Assembly: GCA_030673825.1 (NCBI GenBank)
Contig: JAUTCS010000030.1
Span: 1 to 39,693, forward strand
Source of the DNA: Verrucomicrobiota bacterium JB024
GTDB lineage: Bacteria > Verrucomicrobiota > Verrucomicrobiia > Opitutales > Cerasicoccaceae
DNA: 39,693 nt
Direction of reading: 5' to 3'
Part shown: positions 26,387 to 36,000 of the stretch, piece after piece
Layout: each line of letters begins with the position of its first letter
Numbering within the stretch: position 1 is the first letter of the stretch
The notes under the pieces: generated by a model
Databases searched by the model: none
Told to the model about the DNA's origin: nothing
The model's input: the letters and a program-made list of their open reading frames with translations, nothing else
Position numbers and translations under genes: made by a program

Positions 26387-27130
26387 TCAACCGAGACGGT
26401 GGAGCTGGCTGCGGGCCAGTTCGAGGTCCTCGGGGGTATCGATACCGAGCGGCTCGTAGGCGGTTTCGACGGCCTGGATGGAGAGCCCGTGTTCGAGGAA
26501 GCGCAACTGCTCCAGCTTTTCGCACTGCTCAAGCGTGCCGGGAGCGAGCTCGATGTAGCGGGCAAGGGTCTCGCGGGTGTAGCCGTACACCCCGATGTGC
26601 GCCCAAAAAGCATGGCCGTTGGCCCAGTCCTCGGGGGCGACGCCGCGCACGTGCGGGACGGGGCTGCGCGAGAAGTACATGGCCTGCCCGTCGTGACGGC
26701 GGACGACCTTGACCAGGTTCGGGTCGAGGATCTCGCGGTGCGTGCGGATGCGGTACACGGCGGTGACGAGGTCGCAGCGGGTGTTCTCCCAGACCTGCAC
26801 GAGGCTGTCGAGCAGGTCTGGCTGGATGAAGGGCTCGTCGCCCTGCACATTGAGGAAAAACTCGCTGTCGAGCTGCGGCAGGAGCGAAGCCAGCCGCTCG
26901 GTGCCGCTCTGGCAATCCGGGCTGGTCATGAAGACCTTCGCGCCCCAGGCCTCGGCGCGTTCGTAGATCTCCTCGGAGTCGGTGGCCACGGCCACGAACG
27001 AGGCCTTGCGCATCCGCGAAGCCTGCTCCCAGACGTGCTGGAGCATGGGCTTGCCGCCGATGTCGATAAGGGCCTTGCGGGGCAGGCGGGTGGAGCCCAG
27101 ACGGGCGGGGATCAGGACGGATACGCTCAT
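26387..27130 (-). CDS. kdsB: 3-deoxy-manno-octulosonate cytidylyltransferase
   Basis: A 247-residue cytoplasmic enzyme that activates Kdo to CMP-Kdo for lipopolysaccharide core synthesis. Motifs: IPARLGSTRLPRKAL (nucleotide binding), FLNVQGDEPFI with the metal-binding Asp, YFSRSPVPHVR, HIGVYGYTRETL, EKLEQLRFLEHG and PLGIDTPEDLE, all typical of KdsB. Length is normal. It overlaps the upstream PH-like membrane protein gene by four bases (ATGA on the minus strand). Its presence shows a Gram-negative LPS-type envelope. Confidence 0.95.
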   Translation of the reverse strand: MSVSVLIPARLGSTRLPRKALIDIGGKPMLQHVWEQASRMRKASFVAVATDSEEIYERAEAWGAKVFMTSPDCQSGTERLASLLPQLDSEFFLNVQGDEPFIQPDLLDSLVQVWENTRCDLVTAVYRIRTHREILDPNLVKVVRRHDGQAMYFSRSPVPHVRGVAPEDWANGHAFWAHIGVYGYTRETLARYIELAPGTLEQCEKLEQLRFLEHGLSIQAVETAYEPLGIDTPEDLELARSQLHRLG

Positions 27131-27702
27131 GGTTGGGAAACAGGAGTGGCCGCTTCGGCCAGGGTTTTTAAAAGGGTTTCGGCCTGCTTGGCGTTGCGCA
27201 CACGCAGGAAGCCGAGCTGCTCCGACCTTCTATCACCATCGGAGTCACGCCAAGCATTAACCTCGATCACCACATCGCCGCTGCCGTTTTTATGCTGCTT
27301 GCGGTAGATGTTCTGAAGCTTCGCTGGCGGATAGCTGCGGATCGTCATCCCACGGCCCCCCTCGAAGGTGATGGCCCGGCGGTCGGTAATGACGTAAACG
27401 GTGCGCAGGGCCTTACGGTAGGTCCACAGCGGGGACAAGAGCATACCGAAACCGATCAGGACAAAGGGCAGGCCAAAGAGAAAGAAGAACGAGGCCGGCC
27501 CGTCCATATCGGACTTGCCGAAACCCGAGGCGCCCCACATCCAGAACAGCGCGAAGGCCGTCCACGGGATCCCGAAAAGGAAAGCACCCGTGGAGGCGGG
27601 GGTGAATAACTGCGGGACGGGCATCTCCTGCCACAGGACTTTCTCCCGGGCTTCGAGTTCGGCGTCGATCTGGTTCTGAAGGTGGCGGGGAGTGAGCGTC
27701 AC
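27127..27702 (-). CDS. membrane protein with bacterial PH-like segment
   Basis: The start is taken as the GTG at 27702, because it overlaps the upstream stop (GTGA) and the frame beyond it lies inside the acetyltransferase gene. The 191-residue product has two hydrophobic helices at about 36-54 and 67-93, followed by TVYVITDRRAITFEGG, the hallmark of the bacterial PH-like (bPH2/YdbT) fold. The end is Lys/Glu-rich and helical. Function is unknown; its tight coupling with kdsB and a sugar acetyltransferase points to the envelope. The GTG start is inferred from the overlap only. Confidence 0.75.
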   Translation of the reverse strand: MTLTPRHLQNQIDAELEAREKVLWQEMPVPQLFTPASTGAFLFGIPWTAFALFWMWGASGFGKSDMDGPASFFFLFGLPFVLIGFGMLLSPLWTYRKALRTVYVITDRRAITFEGGRGMTIRSYPPAKLQNIYRKQHKNGSGDVVIEVNAWRDSDGDRRSEQLGFLRVRNAKQAETLLKTLAEAATPVSQP

Positions 27703-28244
27703 GGCTGATCGGTGATTTCGCGTTTTTTGATAAACTTCGCCGGGGTCCCGGCCACGACGGTCCAAGGCTCCACGTCGTCAAAGACGCTGGCGCGCACGCC
27801 GACGACGGCGCCCTCGCCCACTGTCACCCCGGGCCCGATGAAGACGTCCGCCGTCACCCAGGCGTGCGCCCCGATCTCGATCGGGGCGGCCCGATGCGGC
27901 AGGTCCAACCGGTGGTAATCGTGCGTGCCTGTGCAGAGGAAGCTGTACTGGCTGACCGTGCAGTGGGCGCGTAAAATTATCGGGGCCTGGGTGTAACAAT
28001 CGACATAATCGCCCAGGGTGCTCCCCTCCTCCATGGTCAAGCCCCAGGGGGCCCAGATGCGAGCCCCGGAGCAGGGTTTGGCGCCCGGACCGATTTTCGC
28101 GCCAAAGAGACGCAGCAGCAGTCTGCGCCAAGCATAAAGGTTTCGCGGAGTCGGCCGATAGAAGATAAACCACACCACACCCCAGGCAATCCGGCCAAGC
28201 TTATGACCGAAGGAATAGGCAGTAGGTTGTAAGGGGCGTGTCAT
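27699..28244 (-). CDS. WcaF-like hexapeptide acetyltransferase
   Basis: A 181-residue left-handed beta-helix acetyltransferase. The N-terminus (about 1-45) has a hydrophobic, amphipathic helix pair and the NLYAWRRLLLRLFGAKIG opening that is typical of WcaF/putative colanic acid acetyltransferases. The hexapeptide repeats follow, with the conserved loop THDYHR carrying the probable catalytic His, and IEIGAHAWVTADVFIGPGVTVGEGAVVG near the end, closing VVAGTPAKFI. It would transfer acetyl from acetyl-CoA to a surface sugar. It is the first gene of a three-gene operon ending in kdsB. Confidence 0.87.
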   Translation of the reverse strand: MTRPLQPTAYSFGHKLGRIAWGVVWFIFYRPTPRNLYAWRRLLLRLFGAKIGPGAKPCSGARIWAPWGLTMEEGSTLGDYVDCYTQAPIILRAHCTVSQYSFLCTGTHDYHRLDLPHRAAPIEIGAHAWVTADVFIGPGVTVGEGAVVGVRASVFDDVEPWTVVAGTPAKFIKKREITDQP

Positions 28245-28379
28245 CTTATTAATACAGAGTCGTAGCGTTTGCCGTTAAAAGTGGAGATAATGCGAACCAA
28301 AGCCAATGCTGTTTTTCCTTGACTCATCTATGCTTCAGAACGTTTTGAGCTAGGTGTACTCTGCCAATAGGCATTCGTT

Positions 28380-28634
28380 ATGCTGAATATTACTTTGATT
28401 AAATTTATCCTGAAAACAGGGCTCGTCACCCTGCTGCTGGTGGGGGGTATCTACCTGTTGGCCATGTCCCGCCAGAAATGCTCCTCGATCGCCAGCAGCC
28501 TTTTTGGCGTGCGCGACCTGGAAATCACGACCGGCAACATGGTTTTCCTGAAAGTGACCGGTTCGATCATGACGCTTGGCGGGGTTGTCCTGATCTGGTT
28601 CTTCTTTATTCAGGACGCGGTCTCCAAGAGCTGA
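28380..28634 (+). CDS. small two-helix membrane protein
   Basis: An 84-residue protein with two hydrophobic stretches (about 7-27 and 57-76) separated by a Cys-containing loop (SRQKCSSIASSLFGVRDLEIT). I do not recognise the family. It is read from its own AT-rich upstream region (28245-28379), divergent from the acetyltransferase operon; a TTGACT at 28318 may be part of its promoter. Its last 25 bases overlap the 3' end of menE on the other strand. The composition and helix pattern support a real gene. Confidence 0.6.
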   Translation: MLNITLIKFILKTGLVTLLLVGGIYLLAMSRQKCSSIASSLFGVRDLEITTGNMVFLKVTGSIMTLGGVVLIWFFFIQDAVSKS

Positions 28635-29953
28635 GCCAGTCGCATGCGATCCAGCTTGCCGTTGGGCTTGAGCGGAAGCGCTTCTACCAGGACCCAGCGC
28701 TTCGGTAAACAAGCGGGCTGTAAGTGCCCGCGCAGGGCCTGTTCGAGCGCTTTCAGACCAGCCTCATCCACCCCGGCCACCAGCGCAATCACGCGCTGCC
28801 CCCAGTCCGGATCGGGCTCGCCCGTGACCAGCGCCTCGGCCCCCGGGGCCAGCCGCCGAATCGCCGCCTCCACCTCAAGGGGGTCGATCTTTTCGCCGCC
28901 AGATATGATCAGCCGGTCGCGTCGCCCGATCACGCGCAGGCGGCCTTGGCTGTCAAGGAGCCCTTCGTCGCCGGGCCGGAACTCCGCCCGCAACGTCGGG
29001 TGCTCCGGATAGTAGCCCCGGAACAGCGAAGCGGCCCGGATGGTAATCTCCCCGTCCTCGACCGTCACTTGCGCGTGGGGGAAAACTTCGCCCGCCAGGG
29101 GCTCACCGGCGAGGAAGTCCTCCGGACGCTGAGCCGCGACCATCGCGGCGGTCTCGGTCATCCCGTACGAGCCCGCGACCCGCAGCCCGGCGGCGCGGGC
29201 GGCTGCCTGAAGGTCCTCCGGCAACGCGGCCCCACCGAGCAGGATCAACCCGAAGCCGCGCAGCCAGTCCGCCCCACCCTCGCGGGCGAGGATACGGCCG
29301 AACTGTGTCGGCACCAGCGAAAGGTGAAAGGCTTCCCGCCCCGGCATGCCCGGCGCGGGTGCGGCCATTTCCCGGTAATCGCCCAAGACCAGCCGCCCGC
29401 CTGTCCGGAATGTCCGCACCGCCTGCATCAGCCCGCTGACGTGCCACAGCGGCAACACGCACCAGGCGTGGACCGGCTGTGCATGGAAAAACGCCGCATA
29501 GCCCCCGGCGGCGGCCCCAAGCGTCTCCCACGTGTGGGCGGCGAAGCGCACACGCCCGCCCGTCCCTCCGGTCGGGATCAGGATATGCCCGGCAAAAGGC
29601 CTCAGGTCAGGTCCCGATAAACGAAGCGCCGTCCCGTCCGCCACTGTCGGCAGCGGCACCTCGCCCCAGGTCCGGGCGGGCTTGAGCTGGGCGGCGACCT
29701 GGGCCCATTCGTTTTCGCGCCAGGCCGGGTTGGCCAAAAAGACCGGCGCGCCCGCCGCCACCGCCGCCAGCAACCCTCCGAGAAAGGCCTCCGGCTCGCT
29801 CTCGGCCAGCAGAACGGCAGGCGCATCGCCCTCGCCACGAGCGGCCAGCTCGGCCAACCGCGCCTCGAAGCAGACCCGCACGCGCTCCTGAGCGGCGGAT
29901 TCCAGCCAAGGCTGCGTCAAACGCTCCCGAAAAGCCGCTACAGTCGATTCCAT
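28610..29953 (-). CDS. menE: o-succinylbenzoate-CoA ligase (menaquinone synthesis)
   Basis: A 447-residue acyl-adenylate-forming enzyme, somewhat short because its N-terminal part is compact. It has ILIPTGGTGGRVRF (phosphate loop), LLGGAALPEDL, AGSYGMTETAAM (adenine and acyl pocket), RVIGRRDRLIISGGEKIDP (hinge) and PNGKLDR with the catalytic Lys. It joins o-succinylbenzoate to CoA through an AMP intermediate. The start overlaps the end of menC by 16 bases, which supports MenE over a general fatty-acid ligase. The other men genes are not in the window. Confidence 0.88.
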   Translation of the reverse strand: MESTVAAFRERLTQPWLESAAQERVRVCFEARLAELAARGEGDAPAVLLAESEPEAFLGGLLAAVAAGAPVFLANPAWRENEWAQVAAQLKPARTWGEVPLPTVADGTALRLSGPDLRPFAGHILIPTGGTGGRVRFAAHTWETLGAAAGGYAAFFHAQPVHAWCVLPLWHVSGLMQAVRTFRTGGRLVLGDYREMAAPAPGMPGREAFHLSLVPTQFGRILAREGGADWLRGFGLILLGGAALPEDLQAAARAAGLRVAGSYGMTETAAMVAAQRPEDFLAGEPLAGEVFPHAQVTVEDGEITIRAASLFRGYYPEHPTLRAEFRPGDEGLLDSQGRLRVIGRRDRLIISGGEKIDPLEVEAAIRRLAPGAEALVTGEPDPDWGQRVIALVAGVDEAGLKALEQALRGHLQPACLPKRWVLVEALPLKPNGKLDRMRLAQLLETAS

Positions 29954-30918
29954 ATCGCCTCGTAGTCCCCGGAAGTCAGCGTTCCGGCGGTCAGGGTCGG
30001 CCCGTAGGGATGCCCGCCGAGTACATCGTCGTGCGGGAAAGCCTCCAGCGTGCCGAAGCCGACCGCCTCGGAGCTAAACTCATCCTGAGCAGCCAACCGG
30101 AGCGCCGCCTCGATACCGATCGCGGTCTCAAAGGCCGAGGAGTAGATCACCCGCACCCCCGAGTGGAAGGACCGCCAAGCTTGGTAAGACTCTACCGAGC
30201 CGATGAGCGAGGGCTTGACCACGAACGGGCCCTTGGGGAAGAACTCCGCGAATTTCAGCAACGCACCGGGCCCGCAGAGGGACTCGTCCAGCGCGATGGG
30301 CACAGCGTAGCGCTCGGCCAAGACCGCCATGGACGCCTCATTTCCCGGCTCCATGGGCTGCTCCAGGTATTCAACCGGATAGTCTTCCAAAAACTCCAAC
30401 CATTCCTCGGTTTCCTCGTAGCTCAGCCCGGCGTTGGCGTCGAGTCGCAGGATCCCCTTGCCGTGCAGGAGTTTAAAGAGTTCGGCGCACAACTGGCGCT
30501 CGACCTCCATCGGCTCGACTCCGATCTTCCACTTAAAGGTCGTAAACCCCTGGTTCAAAAGCGTTTGAAGCGCCGCGTAGGCGGTGATCCCCGCCGGAAG
30601 CAGCCCGGAGACGTGGAGCGTGCGCTTGGGGGTCTTTCGCAAAGCCCCGCCCGCGCAGTCCAGCGCGAAACGCGTGCAGACAAACTGGGGGGGGACCTCC
30701 AGATCGGGGTCTTCGGCCAGTGCGTCCAGAAACTCTGCCGCATCCAGCACGCTCTCCGTACCGAAGCTCTCCAGCGGGGCAACCTCGCCGTAGCCCACGG
30801 CCCCGTCCGCCTCCAGGCGCACGAGCAGGCCCTCACGCTCGGCCCATTCGCCATAGGCCGTCCGCAACGGCGTGCGGAAGGGGCGGCAGTAGGGTTTCCA
30901 GGCGAGGTGGTGTTCCAT
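29938..30918 (-). CDS. menC: o-succinylbenzoate synthase (menaquinone synthesis)
   Basis: The start is placed at the ATG at 30918 (MEHHLAWKPYCRPF), which begins the enolase-type N-terminal domain; the frame continues upstream but overlaps guaB on the opposite strand and has no family features. The 326-residue enzyme carries the K-x-K pair in FKWKIG, metal ligands in RLDANAG, YLEQP and ALDES, and the second catalytic Lys in VVKPSLIGS. It dehydrates SHCHC to o-succinylbenzoate. It shares a 146-base divergent region with guaB and overlaps menE by 16 bases. Confidence 0.9.
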   Translation of the reverse strand: MEHHLAWKPYCRPFRTPLRTAYGEWAEREGLLVRLEADGAVGYGEVAPLESFGTESVLDAAEFLDALAEDPDLEVPPQFVCTRFALDCAGGALRKTPKRTLHVSGLLPAGITAYAALQTLLNQGFTTFKWKIGVEPMEVERQLCAELFKLLHGKGILRLDANAGLSYEETEEWLEFLEDYPVEYLEQPMEPGNEASMAVLAERYAVPIALDESLCGPGALLKFAEFFPKGPFVVKPSLIGSVESYQAWRSFHSGVRVIYSSAFETAIGIEAALRLAAQDEFSSEAVGFGTLEAFPHDDVLGGHPYGPTLTAGTLTSGDYEAIWNRL

Positions 30919-31044
30919 GGGCGGAAGCGGTGGGAGATGCAACCGGCGGATGCCGGTTTGTGGGCGGAAGTTTGGCAGGACTCGGGCAAAGTGTCGATCC
31001 CTGTGTTTTTTCGTTGTCGGCCCCGCGCGGGACCCCATAATTCC

Positions 31045-31064
31045 CAACGGCAACAACCGTTGCC
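31045..31064. promoter_or_regulatory. overlapping dyads abutting the guaB start codon
   Basis: CAACGG-N6-CCGTTG (31045-31062) is a perfect inverted repeat. It contains a second one, GGCAAC-aacc-GTTGCC (31049-31064), whose last base touches the guaB ATG at 31065. It could be an operator, or an RNA hairpin that hides the start region. No Shine-Dalgarno sequence is visible in front of the gene. Confidence 0.45.
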
Positions 31065-32627
31065 ATGAGCGAAGATACTGATTCCGTCTTTTATAAGCCC
31101 GCGGATAAATTTTTCCGGGACAATGCACAGGTCGCCCTGACCTATGACGACATCACGCTGGCCACCCGGTACTCCGAGGTGCTGCCGCGCATGACCAACC
31201 CGGAGACCTCCCTCTCTGACCGGCTCCAGCTCTCCGTGCCGATCGTCTCGGCCGACATGGACACCGTGACCGAGGCCCCCATGGCCATCGCCATGGCCAA
31301 CAACGGCGGCATCGGCCTGATCCACTACAACATGTCCGAACGCGAGCAGGTCAAGCAGGTCGCCCGCGTCAAAAACAACATCCACGGCCTCATTCAGGAC
31401 CCCATCAGCGTCAAGCCCGGCATGCACATCGCCGAGGTGCTCGACATGATGGACGAGCGCGGGTTCAAGTTCAGCACCTTCCCGGTGGTGGATGAGACCG
31501 GCAAGCTCCTGGGCCTGCTGCCGGGCCGCGCCGTCAAGCAGCGCTACCGCGACCGCACCGTCCACGAGGCCATGCAGCCGCGCGACCAGGTCTTCACCAT
31601 CCGCCAGTCCGAGCTCGACGGCAACCCCATCGCCGCCGCCGACCGCTTCTTTAACGAGCACCTGGGCATCCACAAGCTGCTCGTCGTCGATGACGCCGAC
31701 CACCTCGCCGGGCTCTTTACCCTCAGCGACATCGAGCGCATCACCGAGGACAGCCGCACCAACGTCAAGCCCGCCCGCGACGCGCAGTTCCGCCTGCTCT
31801 GCGGCGCCGCCGTCTCCGCCCCCCGCACCGCCGAGGGCGTGATCGACCGGGACAAGTTCCTCGCCCACGTGGCCGCGCTCGTCGCGGAGGGCGTGGACGC
31901 CATCGCCGTCTCCACCGCCCACGGACACACCTCCGGTGTGGGCGAGGCCGTACGCCTGCTGCGCAGCCAGTACCGCGACCTCACCATCATCGCCGGTAAC
32001 GTCACCAGCGGCGAGGGCGTGAGCTTCCTGGCCGAGGCCGGAGCCGACGCCATCAAGGTCGGCCAGGGGCCGGGCTCGATCTGCACCACGCGCATCGTGG
32101 CCGGAGTCGGCATCCCGCAGCTGACCGCGCTCTACGTGGCTACCCGCGCCGCCGCCAAGGCCGGGGTCCGCATCATCGCCGACGGCGGGATCACCAAGAG
32201 CGGCGACATCGTCAAGGCTCTCACCCTGGCCAACGCCGTCATGTGCGGCGGCCTGCTTGCCGGTTGCCCCGAGGCCCCCGGCAAGATCATGGAGATCAAC
32301 GGCAAACTTTATAAGCAGTACCGCGGAATGGGCAGCCTGGAGGCCATGAAGGCCGGCAGCGCCGCCCGCTACGGCCACTCCACCACCAATAAGAACGCCA
32401 AGGTCGCCGCCGAAGGCGTCGAGGCGGTGAAGGAAGTCTCCGACTCAGTGGACCAGGTGCTGGCCCAGCTCATCGGCGGCATCCAAAGCGGCATGGGTTA
32501 CCTCGGCGCCCGCAACCTGCCCGAGCTGCGCGAACGCGCCCGCTACATCCGCGTCAGCCCCGCCGGCCAGCGCGAATCCTCCCCGCACGACGTCATCGAG
32601 GTCAAGACCACCAAGGACCACTCCTGA
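31065..32627 (+). CDS. guaB: IMP dehydrogenase with CBS domains, divergent active-site details
   Basis: A 520-residue enzyme converting IMP to XMP with NAD, the first step to GMP. The barrel is interrupted by a CBS pair (about 110-230). The catalytic Cys340 is in GPGSICTTR, the IMP phosphate loop in [11 protein letters not shown], the [11 protein letters not shown] and ARYGHST segment gives the Arg-Tyr dyad, and SGMGYLGA is normal. Two departures stand out: the Asp of the usual D-S/T-S/A-HGH motif is Ser283 (AVSTAHGH), and the flap segment after GVE reads AVKEVSDSV instead of the common GRVxYKG type. CBS domains make GMP reductase unlikely. Transcribed alone, divergently from menC. Confidence 0.92.
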   Translation: MSEDTDSVFYKPADKFFRDNAQVALTYDDITLATRYSEVLPRMTNPETSLSDRLQLSVPIVSADMDTVTEAPMAIAMANNGGIGLIHYNMSEREQVKQVARVKNNIHGLIQDPISVKPGMHIAEVLDMMDERGFKFSTFPVVDETGKLLGLLPGRAVKQRYRDRTVHEAMQPRDQVFTIRQSELDGNPIAAADRFFNEHLGIHKLLVVDDADHLAGLFTLSDIERITEDSRTNVKPARDAQFRLLCGAAVSAPRTAEGVIDRDKFLAHVAALVAEGVDAIAVSTAHGHTSGVGEAVRLLRSQYRDLTIIAGNVTSGEGVSFLAEAGADAIKVGQGPGSICTTRIVAGVGIPQLTALYVATRAAAKAGVRIIADGGITKSGDIVKALTLANAVMCGGLLAGCPEAPGKIMEINGKLYKQYRGMGSLEAMKAGSAARYGHSTTNKNAKVAAEGVEAVKEVSDSVDQVLAQLIGGIQSGMGYLGARNLPELRERARYIRVSPAGQRESSPHDVIEVKTTKDHS

Positions 32628-32639
32628 GGTCCGGCCCGG

Positions 32640-32880
32640 CTGAGATCGCCAAGAGCTGCCCGCGAAGACACGCGAAGTCGCGCAAAGCGTAGAGAAGATA
32701 TAGTAGCGATTGCCGGCAGGAACGAGACCTATCATTTATCCATCGATGACACAGACTGGCACAGATTTTTGCCGTCCTATCAGTGTCATTGGTGGATAGT
32801 ATCTTTCTTTTTCCCTTCGCGTTTCTTCGCGGGAAAAAGACCGTCTTGCCCGTAACGGACCGGTCTTGCCTATTCACAAA
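32640..32880. repeat. intergenic remnant with dispersed-repeat-like motifs
   Basis: This stretch after guaB has no plausible gene. It contains GCGAAGACACGCGAAGTCGC (about 32661-32680), TCGCGTTTCTTCGCGGG (about 32817-32833), ATGACACAGACTGGCACAGA (about 32744-32764) and CAGTGTCATTGGTGGA. Such phrases are widespread degenerate intergenic repeats in Verrucomicrobia, Planctomycetes and others. CCGTCTTGCC and CCGGTCTTGCC follow as a direct repeat near 32840-32870. Confidence 0.4.
32806..32840. terminator. 10-bp inverted repeat after guaB
   Basis: TCTTTTTCCC (32806-32815) and GGGAAAAAGA (32831-32840) form a perfect 10-bp stem around a 15-base loop. The A/T-rich outer half and its position about 180 bases after guaB suggest a bidirectional terminator, but it is not followed by a U-tract on either strand. 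Confidence 0.35.
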
Positions 32881-32913
32881 AAAACCGGGGGCGGGCTAAA
32901 AACCCGCCCCCGG
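32878..32913 (-). terminator. rho-independent terminator of the chitinase gene
   Basis: CCGGGGGCGGG (32885-32895) and CCCGCCCCCGG (32903-32913) form a perfect 11-bp GC stem with a 7-base loop. On the minus strand the stem is followed by seven T (complement of the A-run 32878-32884), about 95 bases after the chitinase stop. This is a classical intrinsic terminator in that direction. Confidence 0.85.
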
Positions 32914-33007
32914 CAGTGTGTTGGGGAGAAACAGGGCACATGGGATGTGCCGGAACGGCCACGTGGGCCTAGTTTCTTATAGGCATTTTCCTCATGCGCT
33001 TAAGGAC

Positions 33008-36000
33008 TTAATTCGCCCCAATGCTCTCGGCGTAGCGTTCGCCCACGAGCTTGAGGATGGAGGCGTCGCTGTCGGAGTCGCGCACGTCGTTGGAGAGCTC
33101 CCAGAACATGACCCCGCCCAGACCCATCGCCTCGACGAAGTCCAGCTTGTTGGTAACGGTGGCCGGACTGTCGTAGGAGGTGAAGGTGCCAGTGGCGGCA
33201 TTGTAGATATAGGAAACCTCCGACTGGCTGTCCCAGCGCTCGGCGTTGTTGGCCGGGTCGGCGGCCATCTGCTCGACAATCGTGCGGTAGTCGATGATGC
33301 CCGTCTCGACCGTGCCCGCGCCCAGACCGGTCGCGCTCTGGTACAGGCCATTGTTGGCCGAGGGGACGCCCGTCCAGACATAACCGTAGAGCGGGATGCC
33401 GAGGTTGATCTTCGAGGCCGGGACGCCCGCATCGAGGTAGCCCTGTACCGCGGAGGCGGCGTTGTACTCGGGCATCGGGTCGGCGGAGTTGGCGTACAGC
33501 GGGGCGTTGTGCCCGGTGCGCGTCTTGTCCCAGCGGCCATGGAAGTCGTAGGTCATGAGGTTGAACCAGTCGAGCTGCGCGGACAGGGCCGACAGGTCGA
33601 TCAGGTCGTACTTGTCATAACCGGCGGGCACGGCGGCGCTGATGTCGTAGTGCTTGCCGTCGATCTGTCCCTGGGCATCGAGCGCCTGACGCAAAGCTTG
33701 GGCAAGCAGCGCGTAATTGGCACCGTCCTCGGGGCGGACGTTCGTGTTGGCGTCGGTGGCCACGACCGGGTATTCCCAGTCCAGGTCGATGCCGTCGAAG
33801 TCGTACTTCACGACGAAGTCCACCACCGACTGCGCGAACTTCGCCCGCGCCGCGGCGGAAGCCGCCACGTCGGAGAAGCGCCCGGAGTCGTACCAGCCGC
33901 CCACGGCGATCATCACCTTGAGGTGCGGGTACTGTGCCTTCAACTCCTGATACTGGTTGAAGTTCCCGCGCAGGGTCTGGTCCCAGGTGTCGTCCCCGAA
34001 GGTCTTCTCCAGGTCCGCCCAGGTGTCGATGACCTCGATCGTGCCGCTCGTGCTGATGCGCGCGAAGGCGTGGACGATGTGGGTCAGGTTTTCCGCCGGG
34101 ATATCCGCGACCTCGTAGCCGCGGGCGTAGATGCCCCAGCTCGGGAAGTAGGCCACCACGCGACCGGTGTTCGTGGTCGAGCTGCCGCCGCCGGTATTGC
34201 CGGTGTCGCCGCCCGTGCCATTGTCACCCGAGCCCGTATCGGTCCCGCCGGTGTTGGAACCGTCGTCCGTGCCGGTGCCGGTATCGCCGGAGCCGGTATC
34301 ACCGCCGGTGTTTCCGTCGTCGGTGCCTGTATCGGAATTTCCACTACCGTCATCGGTGCCGGCCCCGGTGTCACCGCCCGCACCGGAGCCGTCGGAGACG
34401 CTGACGCCGTTGAGGGTCACATTGGTCGGCTGGCTGGACACGCTGCCGGGCGAACCATTGAAGCCGAAGCTCACGCTCGCGCCCGCAGCTAGCGCTCCGT
34501 TCCAGCTCAGGCTGGAAACGGTGTAGGTGTTACCCGTGTGCGAGACGATCTGTGCGTCCCAGATGCTGGAGATCGTATAGGGCCAGTCGAAGCTCACAGT
34601 CCAGTTGTCAAGGGCCTGACCGGTGGTGTTGGTCAGCGCGGCGCTGGCGGTGAAACCGCTGCCCCAGTCGCTCGAAACGGTGACCACGAGCGCGGCGCTT
34701 GTATCCGGATTTTCACTACCGTCGTCCGTGCCAGTGCCCGAGCCATTGTCGGTTCCGGTGCCGTTGTCTCCGCCCGTATTGGAGCCGTCATCGGTGCCGG
34801 TCCCGGTATCTTCGCCACCGGTGTTTGAACCGTCATCGCCGGATCCTGTATCGGAATTTCCACTACCGGAGTCGCCGCCGACGGCTACGCCGTTGACAGT
34901 GATGTTCGTCATGGCCGCGGAGGAGTCGCCCGTGGCCTGGAAGCCGAAGGTAACGGTCTGTCCGGGGGCGATGGTGCCGTTCCAGCTTTCATTGGCAAAG
35001 CTGTAGGTGTCACCGCTGCGGGTGCCGCCCGTCGCGCTCCAGAAGCCCGAGATGGTCACGGGCAGGTCGAAGCTGAGCGTCCACGCCGAAACCGAGGCGG
35101 TGCCGTTGTTGGTCAAGCTGACGTTTGCGATGAAGCCGCTGCCCCAGTCGCTGCCGACCGCGTAGGCCACCACGATGTCCGCGCTGCCGGTGCCGGAGCC
35201 CGTCCCCGAGCCGTTTCCACCTGTACCGGAATTTCCACTACCGGAACCGTTGTCACCCGAGCCGGAGCCGCTGGGCAGATCGATGCCAGCCGCACCACCT
35301 GCGAGGGAGACGGGGTTGTCGTAGTAGCTCTGAACCTTGGAGATGAACCAGTAGTCGTCGGTCGGGGGCGAGCCCACGCCGTCGGTGCTGTCACCCACGC
35401 CCGCGCCGAAGAGCGCAACGACGACACCGGCATCCTTTGCCAGCGCGAGGTGCGAGCCCCAGGTAACGGTGTCGCCGCTCACGGTGACCTCGGACGTGCC
35501 GTCATCCTCCGCGCCGAAGTACGCCAGGCGCGTCGCGCTACCGGGGACGAAGCTGTCGCCCAGGAAATACGGACCCGTCGAGTCCTCGTAGTGACGGCTG
35601 TTGTTGGCCAGCGGTTCAAACGAGCCGTCGACGCTGTACGGGTTCACGGCCTGGGTCGTGTTGATGTGGCCGACGGGGAGCTGCCACAGGACGACGGGCA
35701 GGCCCGTGGTGTCGTGCATGGCGTTGACGAAAATCAGGTAGTTCGTCCAGTGCGTCGCGTTCCAGAACCACGTGCTGGCCGAGGGGTCGGCGCTCTTGCC
35801 CTCGTAACCGGCATCGAGCCCGTACTTGTCGATACTGACAAAGCTCGCCCCGTGCGTGAGCACGCCCGCGTCCACGTAGTAGTCAGAGATCGCGGAAGCC
35901 TCATTGTAAACGGCCTGGCGGCCGTCGGCCAGCCCGAGCGAATCGGTCAGGCGCACGACGCCCTTGGCGCCGACGGGGGTGGTCCACCCGCCTGCGGGGG

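Noticed and set aside
34170-34400. CRISPR-like spaced repeats
   Set aside because: The repeats are in frame, encode Gly/Ser/Thr/Asp linkers, and have no spacer structure.
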